NCBI GenBank assembly: GCA_016194725.1
Contig: JACQAW010000318.1
Span: 1 to 13,836 of the forward strand
Reading direction: 5' to 3'
DNA length: 13,836 bases
Source: Deltaproteobacteria bacterium
GTDB taxonomy: Bacteria; Bdellovibrionota; UBA1018; UBA923
A program made the position numbers and the translations under genes. Positions 1 through 7,284 of the stretch are shown piece by piece. Below the pieces are notes generated by a model. The model had not been told where the DNA came from, did no database searches, and saw only the letters and a list, made by a program, of their open reading frames with translations. How positions within the stretch are numbered: the first letter of the stretch is position 1; every line of letters begins with the position of its first letter.

Positions 1-275
1 ACGCGGGCCTGCCGCAATTCTCGAAGTTTTTGTGGGACCGTTACGAAATCACCGCTGCCGGCGATGGCGAACGCTACCACTGGCGTCTGAGGCTTTCCTA
101 TTTTACGGTAGGCAACCTGATTTTTCATTGCGCGGTCGCCGGAATTTTTCTGGTGGCGGCGGACCGGGTGATTCTGCTGCCACTGCTGGTATTCAGCAGC
201 CTGCTTCTGCCCGCGGCCGTTTTCCTGCAAGCCGACGGTTTTTTACGCGCTCTGGAATATCGTTTGCACTCTTAG
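1..275 (+). CDS. C-terminal end of an unrecognised membrane protein (partial)
   Basis: The reading frame is open from the left edge (first full codon at base 3) to a TAG at 273-275, so this is the 3' end of a longer gene. A TTG at base 30 could serve as a start, but the frame is already coding-like before it and no clear ribosome binding site precedes it. About 90 residues are visible. They hold a charged stretch followed by two hydrophobic segments, roughly VGNLIFHCAVAGIFLVAA and VILLPLLVFSSLLLPAAVFL, joined by an Asp-Arg turn, and a short basic tail. This fits a polytopic inner-membrane protein. I do not recognise the family and give no function. The next gene begins 27 bp downstream on the same strand, so the two may be co-transcribed. 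Confidence 0.6.
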   Translation, partial: AGLPQFSKFLWDRYEITAAGDGERYHWRLRLSYFTVGNLIFHCAVAGIFLVAADRVILLPLLVFSSLLLPAAVFLQADGFLRALEYRLHS

Positions 276-285
276 CGGATAACCA

Positions 286-291
286 GAGGAG
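286..291 (+). promoter_or_regulatory. Ribosome binding site for the small exported protein at 303
   Basis: GAGGAG lies 11 bases before the ATG at 303. The match to the anti-Shine-Dalgarno sequence is strong although the spacing is long, and it supports this start, which also gives a well-formed signal peptide. Confidence 0.5.
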
Positions 292-302
292 AATACCTTA
301 AA

Positions 303-779
303 ATGCGGAAATCAATCTTAGGCTGCCTGTCGGTAGCCACAATGGCTTTTTTAGGAACGATGCCCGGTTCATATGCCCAGACGACCACCACCAATGTGAC
401 GGTCAAAACTTCCACGGGTACGATGGGCGAGTATCTAGCTGACGCAAACGGAATGAGCCTGTACATGTTTGACCTTGATAACCCGGGAAAGAGCAATTGC
501 CTGGGCCAATGCGCCAAAGTGTGGCCACCGCTGACCGTATCAGGGTCGCAGTCCACGTTCACCGCCGGGGGCACTGCCAACAGCTCGATGCTGAGCCCCA
601 TTACCCGCGATGACGGCATCCTTCAGCTGACTTACAACAAGCTGCCCCTTTATACCTACGCGGGCGACAAGGCCGCGGGCGATACCAATGGACAGGGTAT
701 CAAGGAGTCGGGTGGAATGTGGTATCTGGTCAAGCCTGATGGCACAAAACTGATGCCCACCGGTTCTACTGCTCAGTAG
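303..779 (+). CDS. Exported COG4315/Lipoprotein_15-type repeat protein
   Basis: The 158-residue product starts with a signal peptide (basic MRK, hydrophobic core, likely cleavage after SYA at residue 25). An ILGC stretch at residues 5-8 looks like a lipobox but sits too close to the N-terminus, so a soluble periplasmic or secreted protein is more likely than a lipoprotein. The mature part carries two copies of the family signature Y-x-[FWY]-x-x-D: Y54-M-F56-D-L-D59 and Y117-T-Y119-A-G-D122. Between them is C66-x3-C70 followed by WPPL, and near the end is G-M-W139-Y. These are hallmarks of the 'secreted repeat of unknown function' family (PF03640/COG4315), whose biochemical role is not established. 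The length is normal for a two-repeat member. The assignment is firm; the function is unknown. Confidence 0.85.
   Translation: MRKSILGCLSVATMAFLGTMPGSYAQTTTTNVTVKTSTGTMGEYLADANGMSLYMFDLDNPGKSNCLGQCAKVWPPLTVSGSQSTFTAGGTANSSMLSPITRDDGILQLTYNKLPLYTYAGDKAAGDTNGQGIKESGGMWYLVKPDGTKLMPTGSTAQ
766..779. repeat. Short inverted repeat over a stop codon
   Basis: CTACT (766-770) and AGTAG (775-779) are perfect complements around a 4-base loop, and the right arm contains the TAG stop of the preceding gene. No T-run follows, so it is at best a weak 3'-end hairpin and may be chance. Confidence 0.25.
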
Positions 780-892
780 CTGAAGGCAATCTTCCGATAA
801 GGCTACTGGAAGAGGGTGATCGCATCGGCACGAAAAGCGGTTCGGGCAAAACCGGCAAAATTTTCCAGGGCTCGAGGCGCCTGGCAGCTATA

Positions 893-2110
893 ATGTTCAC
901 CGACATCGTGGGTTACACGAAGCTTTGCCAGGAGAACGAAGTCCGTGCCATTCAGCTGCTTGAAGACCACGCCTTGCTGGTACGCCCCATTGTGCAGGTG
1001 CACGAGGGCACGGAGATCAAAACCATCGGCGACGCCTTCATGATCGTGTTCAGCAGCGCCATGGATGCCGTGCTTTGCGCGATTCAAATTCAGGCGCATA
1101 TGGCCGACCGCAACGAGCGTGTTTCGGAAAAAGAAAAGCTGCATCTGCGCATCGGCATTCACCTGGGCGACGTTTTCAAGCGCGCCGGTGACAATGACCT
1201 TTATGGCGACGGCGTGAATGTGGCCTCGCGGGTGGTGAACCTGGCCGTGGGTGACTCGATTTTCTTCACCCAGCAAATCTATGACCAGATTCAAAAGCAG
1301 ATTGAGTCGCCTATTATCGATCTGGGAATGAAGCAGGTCAAGAACGTGCTGGCGCCCCTGCATGTTTATAAAATCGGTACCGAGGCTGAAGCCGCCGGCC
1401 GCCAGCTCAAACAAGCCATTTCGGAAGAGGACATGCAAACCGCATTCATTGAAGCGCCGGCCGTGGTGCTTGATCGCCGGGCAGGCGAGGAGCGACGCGA
1501 TCCGAATAACGCGCCCGTCGACCATCTGCGTGCTCCACTGGTTGACCGCCGCGACCCACGCAACCGTCGCCAGGGAACGGAGCAGTCGCGCAAAAGAGTT
1601 TCGCTGCTCTTCTCTCCGCCACCACGTCGCTCGGCTCACGCCAATTACATTTCAAATTTGAGCGCACGCGAAAGATTTTTACTCGGGCTGCTCGCTGTAA
1701 CGTCATTGTTGGGCGGGTTCAGCTTTGGAGTAAACCACATGCCCAATAACCCCGTGACGGTGGCGGCAAACGATATGAGCGAGTATGGCGCCGCCAGGCG
1801 AATTGCCAATGAACAGCCGCCAGCAAGGCCAAACGCACCCGATTGTACCGCGTCACCGCAATCCTGCGTCAGCCACGCCATTCTTTTTGAAAAAAGCGGT
1901 TCCTATACCGAGGCCGCGGTACTTTACGGCGCTGCCTGCGATGCCAGGTCGGGTCAGGCTTGCATGGCACTGAGCCGCATGTATGGTACAGGATTGGGAT
2001 TGACCGCGTCGCGAGTCATGGCTGATGGCTATATGATGAAGGCCTGTAGATCCGGCGATCCCGAAGCCTGCACGAAAATTAAATCGGGACTTTCGCTGGT
2101 GGACCACTGA
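893..2110 (+). CDS. Class III adenylyl cyclase with membrane helix and periplasmic Cys-rich Sel1-like tail
   Basis: The 405-residue product probably makes cAMP from ATP in the cytoplasm as a dimer. The catalytic domain (about residues 1-165) has every class III key residue: metal-binding D4 (FTDIVG) and D47 (KTIGDAF), adenine-selecting K43 and D102 (NDLYGDG), and transition-state N109 and R113 (NVASR). A disordered Arg/Asp-rich linker (about 185-235) leads to one membrane helix (about 262-280). The C-terminal part (about 314-397) has alpha-alpha repeats like Sel1/Hcp, with cysteines at 318/325, 349/357 and 385/393. That 7-8 residue spacing is expected for the disulphides of Hcp-type repeats and implies a periplasmic sensor or anchor. 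Related cyclases begin with a few residues such as RRLAAI before the catalytic motif. Exactly that reads in frame upstream of 893 without an ATG, GTG or TTG, so the true start is uncertain. The next gene starts at the base after its stop. Confidence 0.88.
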   Translation: MFTDIVGYTKLCQENEVRAIQLLEDHALLVRPIVQVHEGTEIKTIGDAFMIVFSSAMDAVLCAIQIQAHMADRNERVSEKEKLHLRIGIHLGDVFKRAGDNDLYGDGVNVASRVVNLAVGDSIFFTQQIYDQIQKQIESPIIDLGMKQVKNVLAPLHVYKIGTEAEAAGRQLKQAISEEDMQTAFIEAPAVVLDRRAGEERRDPNNAPVDHLRAPLVDRRDPRNRRQGTEQSRKRVSLLFSPPPRRSAHANYISNLSARERFLLGLLAVTSLLGGFSFGVNHMPNNPVTVAANDMSEYGAARRIANEQPPARPNAPDCTASPQSCVSHAILFEKSGSYTEAAVLYGAACDARSGQACMALSRMYGTGLGLTASRVMADGYMMKACRSGDPEACTKIKSGLSLVDH

Positions 2111-2617
2111 TTGTCGGCGCGGCTTGCGATTTGCTTCGCGATGCTATTGGCCGGTGCGATCGCAAAGGCTGAGCCCAGTGGCGTGACGCCAAACGTGACC
2201 TATGACCCCAAGGTAAAAGTATCCGGTACTTTTGAGCCGGCTGAAGATACTTCACGCACCAGCGAAGCAGCTGAAGCCGCGAAGGCCGCGACGCCGCCAT
2301 CGGCACCCGCCGAGGTCAAAGCGCGCAGCAACGCCTTTACCGTCTACAAGCCGCCACCGGCCGCAAAGCCGCCATCCGAGCCTGAGCCCACCGAAGAAGC
2401 CAGTGCCGCGCTTCCAGAAGAAGCACCGGCCGCTGAAGGCCCGAGCGGGTCCAGCGCGGCTGGCAGCTCTGGAGCCGTGGGCACGCTTACCGGCCCGGTC
2501 GTTTCGACCGTCCTGAACGGCGAGCATTCTCCGCAGGCCGTTCGCGATGCCCTGCCGTTTTTGCCAAAGATCAAAATCAATGGTGGCGGCAGCGGCACGA
2601 TAAAACTGGGGCACTGA
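2111..2617 (+). CDS. Small exported Pro/Ala/Glu-rich protein, coupled to the cyclase
   Basis: I do not recognise this 168-residue protein. The chosen TTG start directly follows the TGA of the cyclase gene (2108-2110), the arrangement expected for translational coupling. It yields a good signal peptide (SAR, a hydrophobic core, likely cleavage after AKA at residue 20). The in-frame ATG at 2141 would leave only part of that signal. The mature chain is low-complexity: Ala/Pro/Glu-rich from about residue 50 to 110, then Gly/Ser-rich, so it is probably disordered. A more ordered-looking tail follows (about 125-168), ending in a Gly-rich KINGGGSGTIKLGH. It has no cysteines and no membrane helix after the signal. 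Its position suggests a periplasmic partner of the cyclase's outer domain, but that is inference. It ends 2 bp from the stop of the convergent helicase gene. Confidence 0.7.
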   Translation: MSARLAICFAMLLAGAIAKAEPSGVTPNVTYDPKVKVSGTFEPAEDTSRTSEAAEAAKAATPPSAPAEVKARSNAFTVYKPPPAAKPPSEPEPTEEASAALPEEAPAAEGPSGSSAAGSSGAVGTLTGPVVSTVLNGEHSPQAVRDALPFLPKIKINGGGSGTIKLGH

Positions 2618-2619
2618 AG

Positions 2620-5600
2620 TTAACTGAGCAGCTGCTCCAAGTCCTCGCGAGTCAGCTTGCCCATGAACTCCTTGTCTTCAGAGAAGATGGATTCGGCCAG
2701 CTCACGCTTGGTCTTTTGCAGCTCGACGATTTTTTCCTCAACCGTGCCACGCGCGATCATTCGATAGGCAAACACCTTGTTGCTCTGCCCGATTCGATGG
2801 GCCCGGCCAATGGCCTGAGCTTCGACGGCAGGGTTCCACCACGGGTCGAGAATGAAAACGTAGTCGGCCGCGGTCAGGTTCAAGCCGGTGCCGCCCGCTT
2901 TAAGGCTGATGAGAAACACGGGGCACTTCTTGTCGGTCTGGAAGCGTTCCACCGGAGTCTTGCGGTCCATGGTTTGGCCGTCGAGGTACTCGTAGGTAAT
3001 GCCTTCGCGGTCGAAGTCTTCGCGCACCAGCGAAAGCAGCGAGGTGAACTGCGAAAACACGAGCGCCTTGTGGCCTTCTTCGATGACTTCCTTGATCTGG
3101 CTCAGCAGCAGCGACAGCTTGGCGCTGCCCTCGCCCCGCAGCTCGGGGTTGACCAGGCCGGGATGACACGACGCCTGCCGCAGGCGCAGCAGGGCCTCGA
3201 GCACGTGAAAGTTGCTCTTGCCGCCGTCGGTTTCGCCCGTGAGCGTGGCACGATAGTGGTCGCGCAGCGTATTGTAGTACTGCTTTTCGGTGGTGCTCAT
3301 TTCGCAGAAAAGGACCTGCTCTGATTTTTCAGGCAGCTCTTTGAGCACCTTCTCTTTGGTGCGTCTCAAAGCAAACGGCTTGAGCATGCGAGACAGCATC
3401 TTGGCCGTGTCTTCGCCCACTTGTTGATCTTGTGTCATGGTCAGCAGCCCCGGGCTGGTGAACTCCAGAATCGAGAAAAGGTCAGTGAGCGAGTTTTCGA
3501 TCGGCGTGCCGGTCAGGGCCAGGCGCTGATTGGCGCGCAGGCGTTTGCAGGCCTGAGCCGACTGCGAATTCGCGTTCTTGATTGCCTGCGCCTCGTCGAC
3601 GATGGCGACATCGAACTCGAACTCGCGCAGCTTGTCGATGTCGGTGCGCAAGGTTCCGTAGGTTGTCACGACCAGGTCAGCCGTCGGAATGTCTTTCAGG
3701 AATTTTGACCGTCCGGCGCCGGAGTAGCTGATGACGTTCAGGTCGGGCACGAAGCGGGCGGCCTCGTCCTGCCAGTTGAACACCAGGCTTTTCGGAGCCA
3801 CGACGATGCTGGGCAGGTTGCGCGACTTTTCACGGCCGCGCAGGAAGGCCAGGATTTGAATCGTTTTACCCAAGCCCATGTCGTCGGCCAGAATGCCGCC
3901 CATCTGGAACTCTTCGACAAAGCCCAGCCAGGCCAGGCCTTCTTTTTGATAATCGCGCAGCGTGCCCACGAAGCCCTTGGGCGCCTTGCCCATCTTCACG
4001 CCTTCGAATTTCGCCACTCGTTCGCGAAACGACGTGAAACCCAGGTCGGCGCGCACGTGGTCGGTCTCGGCCAGCGCGGCGTTGAGCATCAAGCCCTGCG
4101 ATTTGGTGAAGCGCAGGCTGCCGTCATCGTTTTTCTCGCCGAACTCGCTCATCGAAGCATAGCGCTCGAGCCATTCCTTGGGCAGCATGCCCAAGCTTCC
4201 GTCGGCAAGTTTAACCAAGCCGTCTTTGGCCGCGAGTGCCGCAAGCAGCGCGGGTTGCCCCACGGCGGCGTTGCCGAAGCTTGCTTCCATCTTGATGTCG
4301 AACCAGTCGGTGTTCGTGCTCACGTTCATCGCGAAATCATCGGCGACGTGGAGGCGTTGATTTTCGATATAGACCGTCCAGCCGCTGGCGGTAAGCTCGG
4401 CGGCCACCCGGTGCATTTCGGCCGTGGGCAGCGTGCCGGTGCCCTGGTCGTCGCGTAGAATCTTGAGCGCCTGGGTCAGCGTGCCTTCTTCAAAGGCCAC
4501 GTTGCGCGTGTAAACGCATTTTTGCTCGACGTCGACCAGCGTTTCGGCCGTGTCGTTGAGTGAAATCTCGCGGCCGGCATAATCAAAGCTCACCGTGAGC
4601 GTCATGCGCCCGGTTGCCGACGCGATTCCCAGCGGGCGAAAAACGCCCTTGGGTTTGGGGTCGATCGTCAGCGTCTTCCAGCCCATGTCGTCGGGCCAGG
4701 TTACTTTTGGCACGGCCGGGTCAGCCAGAATTCGACGCAGGAGCGCGTCGCCCTGGTCGCGCGGCACCAGAAAAGGTTCAGGGCTCTTGAGCGCCTTGGC
4801 CCAGGCCACCTGGCGCGGGTCGGACAGCTTGCAGATGCGATCGGCAAAAAGCATGAAGCTGCTGCCGAAAATCCAAAGCGGTTCATTCAGGCCGCGAGTT
4901 TCGTTGTCGCGCTTGAGAATGCCATCGATGCGGTAGTGCGTGTCTTTTACCGCTTCGATCTTGAGCTCGAGGTTCCACGGCTTGCCGCGATCCATGCGCA
5001 GCGGCCGGTCGGCGTCGTCGGGCGACCCGGTGGGCGAGCGCGAAAGAAAAAGTTTGCCCGTGTTGGTGAGCGTGGGAATGAGCTGGGTTTCCAGAATCGG
5101 GTCGACCGTAAAACGCGAGGATGGATTTCCGGCCCCGCGGCCATGCGGCGCGAATGTTTTCGCTTCACCCGTGCGGTCGAGAATCGAAAGCACTTCCTGG
5201 TCGCGTACGTCGGTGAATCTTGAGACGTCATGGCTGGGCAGCCGGTTGGGTTTGAGCGGCCCCAGGCCGCCGTTGGACAGGCGGTCGCGAGTCCAAAGAT
5301 CGATGACCAATTTGCCTGATGAAACGGTTTCCGAGGCGCTGACCACGAAATACGCCAGCCAGGTTCCGGCAAACGTATTGGCTGGACGGCCACCGGTGAC
5401 GCCTTGAATCTGGTCCAGACGCGCGCGCCAGCTTGAGACGGCTGGGACGCCGGGCAGGGAAGGAATTCGGACCTGCCCATTCGGGTTGGGCAGCATGGCT
5501 GGAAGCTTGCCGTTGGAAGCGCCGTTGCGGCCGTCGCGCCGATTGCGCGGACGTGCGTGTACCACGCGCAGCTGCCCGGTTTCGGGAACCACGCTGGCGA

Positions 5601-6114
5601 GGCCGGCTTTGTCGATCTGTAAAATCGCGGCCCAAAGATGTTTGCACAGTCCGCCACCATCGTAATAAGGGCAATCGCAAAGGGCATCCATGCTTTTGTC
5701 GGCAGGCGTTTTCGAGAAATCGAGCACCACATTGTAGCTGGGCCCGCTGCCCAGGACTTGAAGGGTAAACGTATCTTCAACGCGGGTGGGTTCCGAAACT
5801 CGTCCCGAAAGAAAATAATCGTGGCCAAGAGCGCGTGCGCGGCCCGGAAAATGGCGCTGCGAACGCTGAGCCAGGGTGGTCATGGGGACGCTTTGCTGCG
5901 CCTGGAGTTGTTGGCCCGGCATGCCACTCATGGGGGCGACATTGGGCGCGCTGTTTGCCGAAGGAGCCGGATGTGGACCGTGCATGGGACCGTATTGTGG
6001 TCCGTGGTGCTGCGCTTGGCCTGGGTTACGACCGCCGGGACCTGGATTATGGCGATGGCCGCCACGTCTGCCGCGGCGTCTTCTTGGTTTTGAATTCGTC
6101 TGTGGATTATCCAA
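2620..6114 (-). CDS. SWIM zinc-finger SNF2-family helicase (DEAD/DEAH-like ATPase)
   Basis: The 1164-residue protein is a SWI2/SNF2-type, DNA-stimulated ATPase predicted to translocate on duplex DNA and remodel bound proteins. Order of parts: a basic Arg/Gly/His/Pro-rich tail (residues 1 to about 90, with an RRRRGRRGG run near residue 11) likely to be disordered and nucleic-acid binding; a SWIM zinc finger C146-x-C148-x8-C157-x-H159; a long middle region as in bacterial SNF2-associated proteins; RecA-like domain 1 with Walker A DDMGLGKT (K750), DEAQ box D840-E841-A842-Q843 and the motif LTGTPIEN; RecA-like domain 2 with FSQF, GGTGLNL and the arginine-finger motif QAIGRAHRIGQ near residues 1100-1110. 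All motifs are intact. The start is a TTG at 6112-6114 behind a good ribosome binding site; the nearby ATG at 6116-6118 is out of frame and stops after three codons. RapA is a relative by ATPase fold only; this looks like the SWIM-bearing bacterial subgroup. Confidence 0.93.
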   Translation of the reverse strand: MDNPQTNSKPRRRRGRRGGHRHNPGPGGRNPGQAQHHGPQYGPMHGPHPAPSANSAPNVAPMSGMPGQQLQAQQSVPMTTLAQRSQRHFPGRARALGHDYFLSGRVSEPTRVEDTFTLQVLGSGPSYNVVLDFSKTPADKSMDALCDCPYYDGGGLCKHLWAAILQIDKAGLASVVPETGQLRVVHARPRNRRDGRNGASNGKLPAMLPNPNGQVRIPSLPGVPAVSSWRARLDQIQGVTGGRPANTFAGTWLAYFVVSASETVSSGKLVIDLWTRDRLSNGGLGPLKPNRLPSHDVSRFTDVRDQEVLSILDRTGEAKTFAPHGRGAGNPSSRFTVDPILETQLIPTLTNTGKLFLSRSPTGSPDDADRPLRMDRGKPWNLELKIEAVKDTHYRIDGILKRDNETRGLNEPLWIFGSSFMLFADRICKLSDPRQVAWAKALKSPEPFLVPRDQGDALLRRILADPAVPKVTWPDDMGWKTLTIDPKPKGVFRPLGIASATGRMTLTVSFDYAGREISLNDTAETLVDVEQKCVYTRNVAFEEGTLTQALKILRDDQGTGTLPTAEMHRVAAELTASGWTVYIENQRLHVADDFAMNVSTNTDWFDIKMEASFGNAAVGQPALLAALAAKDGLVKLADGSLGMLPKEWLERYASMSEFGEKNDDGSLRFTKSQGLMLNAALAETDHVRADLGFTSFRERVAKFEGVKMGKAPKGFVGTLRDYQKEGLAWLGFVEEFQMGGILADDMGLGKTIQILAFLRGREKSRNLPSIVVAPKSLVFNWQDEAARFVPDLNVISYSGAGRSKFLKDIPTADLVVTTYGTLRTDIDKLREFEFDVAIVDEAQAIKNANSQSAQACKRLRANQRLALTGTPIENSLTDLFSILEFTSPGLLTMTQDQQVGEDTAKMLSRMLKPFALRRTKEKVLKELPEKSEQVLFCEMSTTEKQYYNTLRDHYRATLTGETDGGKSNFHVLEALLRLRQASCHPGLVNPELRGEGSAKLSLLLSQIKEVIEEGHKALVFSQFTSLLSLVREDFDREGITYEYLDGQTMDRKTPVERFQTDKKCPVFLISLKAGGTGLNLTAADYVFILDPWWNPAVEAQAIGRAHRIGQSNKVFAYRMIARGTVEEKIVELQKTKRELAESIFSEDKEFMGKLTREDLEQLLS

Positions 6115-6119
6115 ACATG

Positions 6120-6124
6120 CCTCT
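6120..6124 (-). promoter_or_regulatory. Ribosome binding site fixing the TTG start of the SNF2 helicase
   Basis: On the minus strand AGAGG lies five bases before the TTG at 6114-6112. It sits too close to the out-of-frame ATG at 6118-6116 to serve it, so it supports TTG initiation. Confidence 0.5.
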
Positions 6125-6322
6125 GTTATGTCTTATTTTCCGTGACCCGCTTTTCCTGCCGGCGTTGAAGCAGCTGCGATGGTCTAATCGGTCCGAGTTT
6201 CGCCTTGATCGAGGGCACTCTGCTCTTGGTGGCCACTCTTTATGGTCTTACTGCCCGAGCACTCTAAGGTCTCAGGCAGCTTGCCTCGCTTTCCCTGGTG
6301 ATTCAACGGAAATTACACTTTT

Positions 6323-7228
6323 GTGATAGATACCTGTCAGTTTGTGAAAAAATATAAGCGAATCAACATCGAAATCAGCAACATCTGCAATCTGCAATGC
6401 AGCTTCTGCCCAGAGGTGCATCGCGAGAAAAAGGTGATGAGCCAGCCCGTTTTTCGCAAAATCATGGCTCAGGTGGGGCCCTTGACCGAAGAGGTGTGCC
6501 TGCATCTGATGGGTGAGCCCCTGGGGCACCCCCAGCTTTCCGATTTCGTCGACATTTGCAGCGAGTTTCAAGTTCCCGTCAACCTCACTTCAAATGGCAC
6601 CCTGCTCAATGAGCGGCGCACGGAAATCCTGCTTCGGCCCATTGTCAGGCAGGTGAACTTCTCGGTGCACAGCTTCGAGGCCAACTTTGGCGAACGCGAC
6701 GTTTCGCCTTATCTGAGCAAGGTTTTCGCTTTCACGCGCCAGGCCTTCGAGCAGCGTCCCGACCTTTATATCAATTACCGAATCTGGGACCTGACCGACT
6801 CGGTATCGCTAACCCCCACGAACGCCCGAATTCGGGCCGCGATTGAAGAAGAGTATGGCTTTAAACTCGCCGCGGGGTCAATCGACCTGCGTCGGAAAAA
6901 AAGCTATCGCATCGCCAACCGACTTTACCTGAATCTGGATTCGCGCTTTGAGTGGCCCTCGATGGCCGCTCCGTTCAGGTCTGAAACTGGCTTCTGCCAT
7001 GGGCTTTCGAATCATTTTGGAATCCACGCCGATGGCGCGGTTGTACCCTGCTGTCTGGATAAGGAAGCGGTGCTAAAGCTGGGTGACGTTGAAACCCAGC
7101 CCATAGCCGATATTCTGGCCGGACCGCGAGCGAATAAAATAGTCCGGGGTTTTGAGCGCAATAAATGTGTCGAAGAACTTTGCCAAAAATGCGATTTCAT
7201 TAAAAGATTTGACAGAAAAGCGCTATGA
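6323..7228 (+). CDS. Radical SAM enzyme with SPASM-like C-terminal cysteines
   Basis: The 301-residue protein carries the radical SAM cluster motif C22-x3-C26-x2-C29 (NICNLQCSFCPE), which holds the [4Fe-4S] cluster that cleaves S-adenosylmethionine. The GEPLGHP strand and the TSNGTLL strand are typical of the family core. The C-terminal quarter has a run of cysteines (GFCHG, VPCCLD, then C-x5-C-x2-C) with the HADGAVVPCC pattern of a SPASM or twitch domain that binds extra Fe-S clusters. Such proteins often modify peptides or proteins, but the substrate cannot be read from sequence. The start is GTG at 6323, with only a weak purine stretch (ACGGAAA) upstream, so the start is moderately sure. 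It is transcribed divergently from the helicase across a 208-bp gap in which I see no convincing promoter. A small gene follows 56 bp after its stop. Confidence 0.87.
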   Translation: MIDTCQFVKKYKRINIEISNICNLQCSFCPEVHREKKVMSQPVFRKIMAQVGPLTEEVCLHLMGEPLGHPQLSDFVDICSEFQVPVNLTSNGTLLNERRTEILLRPIVRQVNFSVHSFEANFGERDVSPYLSKVFAFTRQAFEQRPDLYINYRIWDLTDSVSLTPTNARIRAAIEEEYGFKLAAGSIDLRRKKSYRIANRLYLNLDSRFEWPSMAAPFRSETGFCHGLSNHFGIHADGAVVPCCLDKEAVLKLGDVETQPIADILAGPRANKIVRGFERNKCVEELCQKCDFIKRFDRKAL

Positions 7229-7255
7229 CTCTAAGCATTAAAATGCTGTAGTCAT
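7225..7255. repeat. Two-tier inverted repeat after the radical SAM gene
   Basis: ATGACT (7225-7230) pairs with AGTCAT (7250-7255), and inside it AGCATT (7234-7239) pairs with AATGCT (7242-7247), with a small internal loop between the tiers. It overlaps the radical SAM stop codon and lies 29 bases before the next gene's start. No T-run follows, so it may be a weak terminator, an mRNA-stabilising hairpin or an operator. Function is inferred only from position. Confidence 0.4.
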
Positions 7256-7284
7256 CCTGGGTTGACCGTGGTGCGTCGCATTAA

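Noticed and set aside
318..326. ILGC as a lipobox in the COG4315-type protein
   Set aside because: The cysteine is residue 8, leaving no room for a signal peptide hydrophobic core before it; a normal cleavage site lies at residue 25.
803..1639. Long minus-strand open frame of 278 codons opposite the cyclase gene
   Set aside because: It is antisense to a gene with all class III catalytic residues, its own product shows no recognisable motif, and such frames are common opposite GC-rich coding sequence.
4947..5828. Minus-strand 293-codon frame inside the helicase gene
   Set aside because: It lies in another frame of the same strand as the helicase, and the helicase frame there carries the conserved protein sequence.
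6226..6254. TTGGTG-17 bp-TACTGC as a promoter for the radical SAM gene
   Set aside because: Only the first two bases of the -10 box match the consensus, which is not enough to call a promoter.
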